Assembly (NCBI GenBank): GCA_028866435.1
Contig: JAGWIC010000002.1
Coordinates: 1 to 64,000 of the forward strand
Direction: 5' to 3'
Origin: Lysobacteraceae bacterium
GTDB lineage: Bacteria > Pseudomonadota > Gammaproteobacteria > Xanthomonadales > Rhodanobacteraceae
DNA: 64,000 nucleotides
Shown: piece by piece, positions 40,302-49,820 of the stretch
Layout of the letters: every line of letters starts with the position of its first letter
Numbering within the stretch: position 1 is the first letter of the stretch
Notes under the pieces: model-generated
Seen by the model: only the letters and a program-made list of their open reading frames with translations
Told to the model about the DNA's origin: nothing
Databases searched by the model: none
Made by a program: the position numbers and the translations under genes

Positions 40302-41219
40302 ATGCCCGACAACCCCGCCGGCACCGCGACGCCCCCGCCGCGCCGCCTCACCGATCCGCGTCTGCTGATTCCACTGGCGCTGCTGGCGCTGTACCTGATC
40401 TGGGGCTCGACCTATCTGGGTATCCGCTACGCGCTGGAAAGCTACCCGCCGTTCCTGCTCGCCGGCGTGCGCTTTCTGGTGGTCGGGTCGCTGTTCTATG
40501 CCTTCCTGCGCTGGCGGGGCGTGGTGGCGCCCACGGCGCTGCAATGGCGCAATGCGGCTTTCTCCGGCGTCCTGCTGCTCGGCTTCGGCAACGGCCTGGT
40601 GTGCTATGCCGAACAGCGGGTGAACTCGGGCATTGCCGCAGTCGCGGTGGCGAGCATGCCGCTGTTCGCGGCGCTGTTCGCCGGCCTTTACGGCCAGTGG
40701 TCGACCCGCCGTGAAACCGTGGGCTTGGCGATCGGCTTCGCCGGCGTGGTGGTGCTGAACATGGGCAGTGGCCTGTCAGGCTCGCGCCTGGGCGCGGCGG
40801 CCCTGCTTGCCGCCGCCATGTGCTGGGCCTTCGGCTCGGTGTGGAGCAAGCGCCAGGACATGCCCGGCGGCTCGATGAACACCGCCGCGCAGATGCTGTG
40901 CGGCAGCGCCGCCCTGCTGCTGATGGGCTACGGCAGCGGCGAGCACCTCCCAACCCATCCGGCCCTGCGCGCCACCCTGGCACTGGCCTACCTCGCCGTC
41001 TTCGGCTCGTTGATCGCCTTCAGCGCCTACCTCTATGTACTCAAGCATGCGCGCCCCGCCGTGGCGACCAGCTATGCCTACGTCAACCCGCCGATCGCCG
41101 TGCTGGTCGGCGTGCTGCTTGCCGGCGAGCACGTCGGTCCCTACGACCTGACCGGCATGGCCGTGATCCTGCTCGGCGTGGGCGTGATCACGCTGGCCAG
41201 GCAGAAGCGGCCGGCCTAG
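40302..41219 (+). CDS. EamA/DMT-family transporter (YedA-like)
   Basis: LIPLALLALYLIWGSTYLGIRYALESYPPFLLAGVRFLVVGSLFY...SYAYVNPPIAVLVGVLLAGE. Confidence 0.9.
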   Translation: MPDNPAGTATPPPRRLTDPRLLIPLALLALYLIWGSTYLGIRYALESYPPFLLAGVRFLVVGSLFYAFLRWRGVVAPTALQWRNAAFSGVLLLGFGNGLVCYAEQRVNSGIAAVAVASMPLFAALFAGLYGQWSTRRETVGLAIGFAGVVVLNMGSGLSGSRLGAAALLAAAMCWAFGSVWSKRQDMPGGSMNTAAQMLCGSAALLLMGYGSGEHLPTHPALRATLALAYLAVFGSLIAFSAYLYVLKHARPAVATSYAYVNPPIAVLVGVLLAGEHVGPYDLTGMAVILLGVGVITLARQKRPA

Positions 41220-41271
41220 GGCACGCCGCCGCCGGCACCGGCAGCCGCCCCGTTTTGCTAGTCTTGACGGC

Positions 41272-41958
41272 ATGACCTATGCCCTCTTGCCCCCTGCGAT
41301 ACCGAGCCTGCCGATCGTCGGCAGCGACCAGCGTTTCGCGATTCGCCGCGTGTTCTGCATCGGCCGCAACTACGCCGAGCATGCCCGCGAAATGGGGGCG
41401 ACGGTAGACCGGTCCGCCCCGATGTTCTTCTGCAAGCCGGCCGACGCGGTGGTCGGCGATGGCGCCGAGGTGCCCTACCCCTCGGCCACTCACGACCTGC
41501 ACCATGAGGTGGAAATGGTGGTGGCACTGGGCGGTGGCGGCCGCGACATCGTCCCCGAACAGGCCCTCAGCCTGGCCTGGGGCTATGGCGTCGGGCTGGA
41601 CCTGACCCGGCGCGACCTGCAGGCGCAGGCCAAGGCGAAGGGCCATCCCTGGGACGTGGCCAAGGCGTTCGACCACTCCGCGCCGGTCTCCGCCCTGCTG
41701 CCGGCCCAGGTGGCGGTGCCGGGTGCCGACACCGTGCTGCAACTGCACGTCAACGGCGGGCTGCGCCAGCAGACCACGCTGGGGCAGATGGTGCACGACG
41801 TGCCACACATCATCGCGGCGTTGTCGGGCCTGTTCGAGCTGAAGGCCGGCGACCTGATCTTCACCGGCACGCCTGCCGGCGTTGCCGCGCTCGAGCGGGG
41901 CGACCGGTTCCTGGCCGAGCTGGTCGGCATGGCGCGGCTGGAGGGGCGGATCGTCTAG
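41272..41958 (+). CDS. Fumarylacetoacetate hydrolase family protein
   Basis: [18 protein letters not shown]...[12 protein letters not shown]...[18 protein letters not shown]...[19 protein letters not shown]. Confidence 0.92.
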   Translation: MTYALLPPAIPSLPIVGSDQRFAIRRVFCIGRNYAEHAREMGATVDRSAPMFFCKPADAVVGDGAEVPYPSATHDLHHEVEMVVALGGGGRDIVPEQALSLAWGYGVGLDLTRRDLQAQAKAKGHPWDVAKAFDHSAPVSALLPAQVAVPGADTVLQLHVNGGLRQQTTLGQMVHDVPHIIAALSGLFELKAGDLIFTGTPAGVAALERGDRFLAELVGMARLEGRIV

Positions 41959-42100
41959 CGGCGCAACGGCTGCCGGGATACCGGCACCGCCGGCCGCCCC
42001 CGGGCGTCAAGCCACACGAACGAATCGACCAGCGCACCTGCAACCGATTTCGCATTACAGTTGGCCTGCCATACGGCTCAACTCAAGGGAGAACACCAAC

Positions 42101-42511
42101 ATGAGCATGCTCAGCGAATTCAAGGCCTTCGCCATGCGCGGCAGCGTCATCGACCTGGCCGTCGGTGTCGTGATCGGCGGGGCCTTCGGCAAGATCGTCA
42201 CTTCGCTGGTGAACGACATCATCATGCCGCCGATCGGATTGATCACCGGCGGCGCCGATTTCGGCGATTTGAAGTGGGTCCTCAAGGCAGCGGACAACAG
42301 CAACCCCGCACACAAGGTTCCGGCGGTGGCGATCCAGTACGGCACCTTCGTCAACACGGCGATCCAGTTCCTGATCATCGCCTTCGCGATCTTCATGGTG
42401 GTCAAGGTGATCAACAAGATGAGCCGCAAGAAGGAGGAGGCGCCGGCCGCGCCGCCCGCCGATGTCGCCCTGCTGACCGAGATCCGCGATCTGCTCAAGA
42501 CCAAACAGTAG
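42101..42511 (+). CDS. mscL: Large-conductance mechanosensitive channel
   Basis: [51 protein letters not shown]. Confidence 0.97.
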   Translation: MSMLSEFKAFAMRGSVIDLAVGVVIGGAFGKIVTSLVNDIIMPPIGLITGGADFGDLKWVLKAADNSNPAHKVPAVAIQYGTFVNTAIQFLIIAFAIFMVVKVINKMSRKKEEAPAAPPADVALLTEIRDLLKTKQ

Positions 42512-42664
42512 CCGTGGTGGTCGCGCTCCGGTCAGCGCGGCACAGCGCAACTGACCGGAGCGTCATCCCGTATCGGCACGACCTGGGGACCGCCGGCACG
42601 GCTGCGCGATGTCGCCGCTGGCCGGGCCATGCCGCACCGTCGGCCTGCGCGATGCACGCGCGGA

Positions 42665-45600
42665 TCACCGCGCCGGCAGCGCCCTGCGCGAACGCCCGAA
42701 GCGCTGCTGCAGGCGATCCATGTAGAGGTAGATCACCGGCGTGAGGTAAAGCGTCAGCACCTGCGACACCAGCAGGCCGCCGACCACCGCCAGCCCCAGC
42801 GGCCGCCGTGACGAGGCACCCGCACCGATTCCCATCGCCACCGGCAAGGTACCGGCAAAGGCCGCCATGGTGGTCATCATGATCGGGCGAAAACGCACGT
42901 GGCAGGCTTCGATGATCGCCTGCGCCGGCGCCATGCCCTCTACCCGCTGTCGTTCCAGTGCGAAGTCGATCAGCATGATCGCGTTCTTCTTCACGATGCC
43001 GATCAGCATCACGATACCGACGAAGGAAAACAGGTCCAGCGGCGCCCGGAACAGCATGAGCGTGAGCAAGGCGCCCACACCCGCCGCCGGCAGCCCGGAC
43101 AGGATGGTCAGCGGGTGGATGAAGCTCTCGTACAGGATGCCCAGCACCAGGTAGATCACGAACACCGCCAGCACCAGCAGCAGGCCCATGCCCTGCATGG
43201 ACTGCTGGAACGCCTGCGCGGTGCCCTGCACGCTGCCGCTGATCGAGGCCGGCAAGTTCAGCTTTCTCATCGCGCCGTCGATGCTGCCCACCGCCTGGCT
43301 CAGGCTGACGCCGGGAGCGAGGTTGAACGAGATCGTCACCGCCGGCAGCTGGCCCTGGTGATTCACCGTCAGCGGCTGCGCGATGCGCTGGAAACTGGCG
43401 ACGGTGCTGAGCGGCACCAGCGCTCCGCTGTTCGAGGTGACGTACAGCTGCGACAGGATCGCCGGATCGTTCTGCAGGGGGTAATCCACCTGCAGGATCA
43501 CCCAGTACTGCGTGGCGGCGCCGTAGATGGTGGAAACCTGGCGTTCGCCAAACGCCGTCCCGAGGGCGCTCTGCACCTGGCGCATGGTAAGCCCCAGGGG
43601 CGCGAGCCTGTCGCGATTGACCCGGACCGAGATGGCCGGGCCATTGAGGTCGAGATCGCTGGTCACGTCCTGGAAGCCGGGCAGCCGGGAGAACGCCTGC
43701 TGCACCCTGCCCGCCGCGCCATACAGCGCCTGCAGGTCGACCGACTGCAGGGTGTACTGGTACTCCGCCTTGGATTGCCGTCCACCCACCTGGATCGCCG
43801 GCGGGTTCTGGATATAGGCGCGGATACCCGGCACCTTGGCGAACTGCCTGCGCAGCTCCTGCATGATCCCGTCCGGGTCGAGCGGGCGCTCATCGGCAGG
43901 CTTCAGCCGCATGAAGATCGAGCCGTTGTTGGTGGTCGTGCGCGGGCCGCCGCTGCCGACCGAGGAGATGAAGGCGGCGACGTTCGGGTCCTTCGCCACG
44001 ATCGCCGCCAGTCGCTGCTGGCGCGCCTTCATCGCGGTGATCGAGATGTCGTCCGGCCCTTCGGTGTTGACGTACAACTGCCCGGTATCGCCGGCCGGGA
44101 TGAAATCCTTGTTGACCGCCACGAACAACAGCGCGGTGGCCAGCAGGCTCGCGAAGAACACCCCCAGCACGCTGCGCGGGTGCGCCAGCGACCACGCCAG
44201 CGAACGGTTGTAGCCGTCGCGCATGTGGTTGAAGCCGCGGTCGAACCACAGCACCACACGGGACTTCCGCTGCTGGTCGGCATGCCGGATGAAGCGGCTG
44301 CACAACATCGGGGTCAGCGTGATCGAGACAAAACCCGAGATCAGGATCGCCGTGCTGATGGTCACCGCGAACTCGTGGAACAACCGCCCCACGATGCCGC
44401 CCATGAACATCACCGGCAGGAACACGGCCACCAGCGACACCGTCATCGAGAAGATCGTGAAGCCGATCTCCGAGGCCCCCTTGAGCGAGGCCTGGTACGG
44501 CTCCATGCCGGACTCGACATGGCGCACGATGTTCTCCAGCATCACGATCGCATCGTCCACCACGAAACCGACCACCAGGGTCAGCGCCAGCAGCGACAGG
44601 TTGTCCAGACTGTAGCCAAGCACATACATCGCGCCGAACGTGCCGATCACCGACACCGGCAGCGCCAGCGCCGGAATCAGCGTGGCCGACGCGTTGCCCA
44701 GGAACAGGTAGATCACCAGGATCACCAGCACGCCGGCGAGCAGCAGGGTGTACTGCACGTCGTCCACCGAGGCGCGGATCGACTGGGAGCGGTCGTACAG
44801 CACACCGAGCTTGATCGACGGCGGCAGCGTCGCCTCGAACTGCGGCAACACCGCGCGGATGCGATCGACCGTGGTCACCGTGTTGGAACCGGGCTGGCGC
44901 TCGATCGCCAGCACGATCGCGCGCTTGCCGTTGAACCAGCTGGCGACCTGGTCGTTCTGCACACCGTCGCTGGCGTGCCCCAGGGCGGACAGGCGCACGG
45001 GTGCGCCGTTGCGATAGGCCACGACCACGTCGTTGTAGGGCGCGGCGCGCTGCAACTGGCCGTTGGAGCTGACCTGCAGCAATTGCCGGCGGCCATTGAG
45101 CGAGCCGGTGGCGAGGTTGACATTGGCGTCGCTGATCGCCTGCTGCACGGTGTCGATGCCGATGCCGTTGGCCGCCAGCTTGTTCGGGTCGACGCTGATG
45201 CGCACCGCGTACTTCTGCGAACCGAACACGCCCACCTGGGCCACGCCGTCGATCATCGACAGGCGCTGGGCAAGCTCGGTTTCGGCGTACTCGTCGACGG
45301 TCGACAACGGCAGGGTATCCGAGCGCAGGGTCAGGTAGAGGATCGCCTTGTCCGCCGGGTTCATCTTGCGGAAGGTGGGCGGCGTCGGCATCGTCGTCGG
45401 CAACAGCCGCAGCGCCGCCGAGATCGCCGACTGCACGTCCTGCGCGGCGGCATCGATGTTGCGATCGAGCTGGAAGGTCAGGGTGATCGAGGTCGACCCC
45501 AGCGCGCTGGTGGAGGTCATCGACGAGATGCCGGCAATCGTCGACAGCTGGTTTTCCAGCGGCGTGGCCACGGCACTGGCCATGGTCTCCGGCGAGGCGC

Positions 45601-45757
45601 CGGGCAGGCTGGCGCTGATCGAGATGGTGGGGAAATCCACGTTCGGCAGTTCGTTCACCGGAAGCTTCGGGTAGGCGACCACGCCGAACACCAGCAAGGC
45701 GACCATCAGCAAGACGGTCATCACCGGCCGGCGGATGCACAGGGCGGGCAGGTTCAT
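42665..45757 (-). CDS. RND efflux transporter permease (MdtB/MdtC-like, AcrB superfamily)
   Basis: [68 protein letters not shown]; 1030 aa. Confidence 0.93.
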   Translation of the reverse strand: MNLPALCIRRPVMTVLLMVALLVFGVVAYPKLPVNELPNVDFPTISISASLPGASPETMASAVATPLENQLSTIAGISSMTSTSALGSTSITLTFQLDRNIDAAAQDVQSAISAALRLLPTTMPTPPTFRKMNPADKAILYLTLRSDTLPLSTVDEYAETELAQRLSMIDGVAQVGVFGSQKYAVRISVDPNKLAANGIGIDTVQQAISDANVNLATGSLNGRRQLLQVSSNGQLQRAAPYNDVVVAYRNGAPVRLSALGHASDGVQNDQVASWFNGKRAIVLAIERQPGSNTVTTVDRIRAVLPQFEATLPPSIKLGVLYDRSQSIRASVDDVQYTLLLAGVLVILVIYLFLGNASATLIPALALPVSVIGTFGAMYVLGYSLDNLSLLALTLVVGFVVDDAIVMLENIVRHVESGMEPYQASLKGASEIGFTIFSMTVSLVAVFLPVMFMGGIVGRLFHEFAVTISTAILISGFVSITLTPMLCSRFIRHADQQRKSRVVLWFDRGFNHMRDGYNRSLAWSLAHPRSVLGVFFASLLATALLFVAVNKDFIPAGDTGQLYVNTEGPDDISITAMKARQQRLAAIVAKDPNVAAFISSVGSGGPRTTTNNGSIFMRLKPADERPLDPDGIMQELRRQFAKVPGIRAYIQNPPAIQVGGRQSKAEYQYTLQSVDLQALYGAAGRVQQAFSRLPGFQDVTSDLDLNGPAISVRVNRDRLAPLGLTMRQVQSALGTAFGERQVSTIYGAATQYWVILQVDYPLQNDPAILSQLYVTSNSGALVPLSTVASFQRIAQPLTVNHQGQLPAVTISFNLAPGVSLSQAVGSIDGAMRKLNLPASISGSVQGTAQAFQQSMQGMGLLLVLAVFVIYLVLGILYESFIHPLTILSGLPAAGVGALLTLMLFRAPLDLFSFVGIVMLIGIVKKNAIMLIDFALERQRVEGMAPAQAIIEACHVRFRPIMMTTMAAFAGTLPVAMGIGAGASSRRPLGLAVVGGLLVSQVLTLYLTPVIYLYMDRLQQRFGRSRRALPAR

Positions 45758-45766
45758 GGCCGGCGC

Positions 45767-46888
45767 TCAGCCATGGTCGGCGAGGATGTGCACGTGCGTC
45801 CCGTCGACGAGCAGCAGTTGGCCTTCGGTAACCACCTGCTCGCCACCGCTCAAGCCCTTGCTGATCACCACCCGGCCGCCGCTGCTGACGCCGGCGGTGA
45901 CCATCCGTTGCCGCACCGTGCCGGCGGCGTCGACCACGAAGACGAAACTGCCGGTGGGCGAATTCTGCAAGGCGACGACCGGCACCGTCACCACCTGGCG
46001 CAGCCGCGCGGTCGGCAGCGTGACCTCGACGAACTGGCCTGGCGTCAGTTGACCATCCGCATTCGGATAGACCGCCTTCAGCTGGATCGTGCCGGTGCTG
46101 GTATCGACCGTGTTGTTGATGAAATCCAGGGTGGCGCGCAGTGCCGTGCTGCCGCCCGCCAGCCGGGCGAGTACCGGTAGCGGGCCGCGCGCATACGCGG
46201 CCTTCAGCCCGGCCAGCTCGGATTCTGGAATCGCGAACGTGATGTAGATCGGACGCACCTGGTTGAGCACCACCAGATTGGTGCTGTTGGCGCTGACCTG
46301 GGCGCCGGGGTACGCCAGCGGCGCACCGGCGATGCTGTCCACCGGCGCCTGGATGTCGGCGTAGCCGAGCTGGGTCCTGGCCAGTTCGACCGCGGCCTGG
46401 TCGGATTTGACGGCGGCGGCGTAGAGGCCGGCATTCGCCCTGGCCGCGTCGTAATCGGACTTCGCCACGTAGCCCTGGCGCAGCAGCGGCGCATAGCGCC
46501 GCAGCAGCGCCTGCGCATTGACCAACTGTGCCCGATCCTTGGCCAGGCTGCCCAGCGCCTCGTCCAGTTGCGACTGCAACAGGCTGGGGTCGATGCGGAT
46601 AATGGTCTGCCCCTGCCGCACCCGGCCGCCGGGCTTGAACGACAACGCCGCCAGCTGGCCACTCACCCGCGATTGCACGGTGACGGTGGAGTAGGCCTGG
46701 GCACTGCCGATCACCTTCAGCGACAAGTCGAAGTCGCCACGCTGCGCCACCGCCACCTTCACCGGAACCGTCCGCACCGGCGCAAGCGGATGCGTCCTGC
46801 GCAGCGGCAGCAAGTGGACGGCGGCGGCGATGGCTGCCAGCAGCACGGCGAGTACGGCAAATTTTTTCCACGAATGCTGCTGGGGCAT
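45767..46888 (-). CDS. RND efflux periplasmic adaptor (MFP, MdtA-like)
   Basis: VTVQSRVSGQLAALSFKPGGRVRQGQTIIRIDPSLLQSQLDEA...; adjacent to the RND permease. Confidence 0.9.
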   Translation of the reverse strand: MPQQHSWKKFAVLAVLLAAIAAAVHLLPLRRTHPLAPVRTVPVKVAVAQRGDFDLSLKVIGSAQAYSTVTVQSRVSGQLAALSFKPGGRVRQGQTIIRIDPSLLQSQLDEALGSLAKDRAQLVNAQALLRRYAPLLRQGYVAKSDYDAARANAGLYAAAVKSDQAAVELARTQLGYADIQAPVDSIAGAPLAYPGAQVSANSTNLVVLNQVRPIYITFAIPESELAGLKAAYARGPLPVLARLAGGSTALRATLDFINNTVDTSTGTIQLKAVYPNADGQLTPGQFVEVTLPTARLRQVVTVPVVALQNSPTGSFVFVVDAAGTVRQRMVTAGVSSGGRVVISKGLSGGEQVVTEGQLLLVDGTHVHILADHG

Positions 46889-47072
46889 GGTTGCTCCGGT
46901 GGGCCGCTGCCGCGGCGGCCGCATCGGAAGCCGGCACGACCATGGACTCCAGCCGCGCCACGCGAGGGTCCGGGTGGCCGTGAGGTTAACCGATCAGTTG
47001 GCTGTCATGACATATGTTGCGCCCTCGGGCGGCCGGACCCCAGCCGTACCGATGGCACATGACAATGCCGGC

Positions 47073-47537
47073 TCACCCGGCGCGCGTCGACGCGGTGTCG
47101 GCGGCGTCCAGCGCCTGCAGATTTTCCTTGATCCGGCCGATCACGGACAGCGCCTGTTGCAGTTCGTCGTAGCCGATGCCGCGGCTGGCGTCGCGCCGCA
47201 GGTCGCGCGCGATCAGCTCCATGTCGTCGACGATCACCTGCGCCTGCTCGGTGGTGTACAGGCGCCAGGCCCGGCGGTCCCTGGGGTCGGCACGGCGCTC
47301 GACGAAACCGGCCGCCTGCAGGCGGTCGACGACCCGACCCACCGCGATCGGCTCCATCTCCAGCAACTCGGCCAGCTCGGTCTGCCGCAGGCCTTCGCGG
47401 TGATGCAGCATCTTGGTGGCGCGCCACTGGGCGCGGGTCAAACCGAACTTCACCGCGCGCCGGTCGAAATGCTTGCGGATCAGCAAGGTCACGTCGTTGA
47501 GCAGATAGCCGAAGGAGATATCCTCTGTTTTTGCCAT
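47073..47537 (-). CDS. MarR-family transcriptional regulator
   Basis: FGLTRAQWRATKMLHHREGLRQTELAELLEMEPIAVGRVVDRLQAAGFVERRADPRDRRAWRLYTTEQA. Confidence 0.92.
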   Translation of the reverse strand: MAKTEDISFGYLLNDVTLLIRKHFDRRAVKFGLTRAQWRATKMLHHREGLRQTELAELLEMEPIAVGRVVDRLQAAGFVERRADPRDRRAWRLYTTEQAQVIVDDMELIARDLRRDASRGIGYDELQQALSVIGRIKENLQALDAADTASTRAG

Positions 47538-47603
47538 GTCCGGTTGCCACCCCACCCCGCCAAAAGCCTGCCTGAAGCATAAGCCGCGATCCCCGGCGAA
47601 GCC

Positions 47604-48125
47604 ATGCCCCTGAACGTCATCACCGCCGACATCACCACGCTGAAGGTGGATGCGATCGTCAACGCCGCCAACCCGAGCCTGCTCGGCGGCGGCGGCGTGG
47701 ATGGAGCGATCCACCGTGCGGCCGGCACCGCCTTGCTGCTGGCCTGCCGCGGCTTGCCCGAGTCCGCCCCGGGAATTCGCTGCGCGACCGGCGAGGCCCG
47801 CGTCACGCCCGGATTCGCCCTGCCCGCGCGTTACGTGATCCACACGGTGGGGCCGATCTGGCAGGGCGGCGGACGCAACGAGCCGTTGCTGCTGGCACGG
47901 TGTTACCGGCATTCGATGCAATGCCTGCGCGAACTGGCGCTTGCCTCGATCGCCTTCCCGGCGATCAGCTGCGGCGTCTATGGCTACCCGGCCGCCGCCG
48001 CCGCGCGCGTCGCCGTGGCCACGCTGCGTGGCCTGCTGCCCGAGCACGGCAACGTGGAGGTGACCCTGTGCTGTTTCAGCGAGGACATGCGCTCGATCGT
48101 GCAGCAGGCGGTCGACGACCACTGA
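47604..48125 (+). CDS. Macrodomain protein (O-acetyl-ADP-ribose deacetylase, YmdB-like)
   Basis: ITADITTLKVDAIVNAANPSLLGGGGVDGAIHRAAG...YVIHTVGPIW...IAFPAISCGVYGYP. Confidence 0.94.
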   Translation: MPLNVITADITTLKVDAIVNAANPSLLGGGGVDGAIHRAAGTALLLACRGLPESAPGIRCATGEARVTPGFALPARYVIHTVGPIWQGGGRNEPLLLARCYRHSMQCLRELALASIAFPAISCGVYGYPAAAAARVAVATLRGLLPEHGNVEVTLCCFSEDMRSIVQQAVDDH

Positions 48126-48128
48126 CGG

Positions 48129-49820
48129 TCAATGCAGCTTGAACGGGTACAGCGGCGGCAGATCCGGAGCCGGATCGCCCGACGCCGGTGCGCGCCAGGA
48201 AAACCCGCGCTTGAATACGTCGGCCAGGTCGGTCGCCGCAGCGTGCGGCGCGGCGGCGTAGTGTCGCTGCTGCAACGTGTCGATGGCGGCGCGCTGGCGG
48301 GCGTCGTCCAGCGCCTGGACCAGCTCGCCCAGATGCTGGATCGAGGGCCGCTCGGCACGGGCCCAGGCCAGCAGGCAGCGGATCTGCGCCGGCACATCGT
48401 CACCGCGCGCCGCCGCGAAGAACGCCAGCTGAAGCTGCCGCGCCGTGGCGGCCGGCGCCGCCGGCGCGTGCGGCGCGTCGGCGCCCGGGCGACGTCGACG
48501 CCAAAGCCACCAGGCCAGCGCGCTGAGCAACCACAACCCCATGCTGGACAAGGCGATCCAGCGCCATGGCGGAGTGGCGGTGGCGGGCGGCGGCGTGTTC
48601 GACGCCGGCGGCGCAGCGGATGCGGGTGCCGCGGCGGATACCGCGGCCGCCGGCGCGCCGCCGGTCGCCGGCAACACCGTCAGGCTGTGCGCGGGTATCT
48701 GCGCCACTTCCACCTGTTGGGTGAGCACGTTCCACCATTTCAGGGTGGTGGCCGGAATGGTCAGGGTTCCGGCACGCTCGGGCACGATCGCGAAGGCCTG
48801 TTGCCGGCGTCCGACCAGCCAGCGGCCATCCACCCGGTTGCTGGTGACCGGCTGGTCCGGATACACCCTGGCGCCATCCAGTGCCGGCATGCTGAGCGCC
48901 GGCAACGTATCGAAGGACAGCCCGGTGGCTTGCAGATCCATGGTCAGGTTCAACGGCTGTCCCACGCGCACCTTGTCCTGCGCCGCCGGCCAACCGTCCA
49001 GGGTCAGGCTCAGCGCACGCGCCGGCAGCCACGCGTCGCCGCCCCAGCTCGCCGGCGCCGCCTGCACCTCCAGCGACAGTGGCGGAGCGGTCGCGGACAC
49101 CGTGCTGCCGGCGCCGAAAAAGCTGTTCGGATCGTTCGGGTCTATCGCCTGTCCCTGGAAACTGGCCGCCGGTATCTCGAGTTGCCCGGCGCGCTGCGGG
49201 ATCAGCGCAAAGCGCCGCTCGATGACATGGTAGGTGCGCCCGCCGCGCACGCTGTCGTAACTGAGGTCGTTGCCGATCTGGTTGAGCTCGACGCCGGCGA
49301 CCGGCGGCGTGCTGATCGCGCCGCTGGTGACATTGCTGGCGTAGAACAGGCGCACCACGTAACTCAGTTGCTGACCGACCCAGGCCTGCTGCGGTTGCAA
49401 CTCGGCCTCCATGAACAGGTCCTTCCGGCCCGCCGCCGCCGCGGCGGGGTCCGGCGGGGCCACCACCAGCTGCAGTGGCTGGGTCATGCCGCCGGCCAGG
49501 CTGAGCGCGGGGATCTGCAGCGTGCCTTCGTGCCTGGGCCGCAACACCACGCCAAAGGTGAGGCTGGACGTGGTGCGACCATTGACGACGCTGAGACTGC
49601 TGTTTTGCGAACTGCCCAATATGTCGAAATCCTGCTGCAGCGCCTGCAGATCGGGCATCTGCACGCCGCTGCTGCTCCCCGAGACCTGCAGGCTCAGGGT
49701 CACCGTGTCGCCCAGTTGCACGCTGCTGCGATCGAGCGTGGCGGTGACCGCGGTGGCATGCACCAGGCCGGGGAGCAGCAGGGCCAGCCAGCATGCGGCG
49801 ATGACGCGTCGGAACATCAC
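48129..49820 (-). CDS. batD: BatD family oxygen-tolerance protein
   Basis: ATLDRSSVQLGDTVTLSLQVSGSSSGVQMPDLQALQQDFDILGSSQNSSLSVVNG; last gene of the MoxR/Bat operon. Confidence 0.87.
   Translation of the reverse strand: MMFRRVIAACWLALLLPGLVHATAVTATLDRSSVQLGDTVTLSLQVSGSSSGVQMPDLQALQQDFDILGSSQNSSLSVVNGRTTSSLTFGVVLRPRHEGTLQIPALSLAGGMTQPLQLVVAPPDPAAAAAGRKDLFMEAELQPQQAWVGQQLSYVVRLFYASNVTSGAISTPPVAGVELNQIGNDLSYDSVRGGRTYHVIERRFALIPQRAGQLEIPAASFQGQAIDPNDPNSFFGAGSTVSATAPPLSLEVQAAPASWGGDAWLPARALSLTLDGWPAAQDKVRVGQPLNLTMDLQATGLSFDTLPALSMPALDGARVYPDQPVTSNRVDGRWLVGRRQQAFAIVPERAGTLTIPATTLKWWNVLTQQVEVAQIPAHSLTVLPATGGAPAAAVSAAAPASAAPPASNTPPPATATPPWRWIALSSMGLWLLSALAWWLWRRRRPGADAPHAPAAPAATARQLQLAFFAAARGDDVPAQIRCLLAWARAERPSIQHLGELVQALDDARQRAAIDTLQQRHYAAAPHAAATDLADVFKRGFSWRAPASGDPAPDLPPLYPFKLH

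Noticed and set aside
42899-46180. 1093-aa plus-strand ORF opposite the RND pump
   Set aside because: Shadow frame of the RND permease and adaptor; low-complexity composition with no recognisable motifs.
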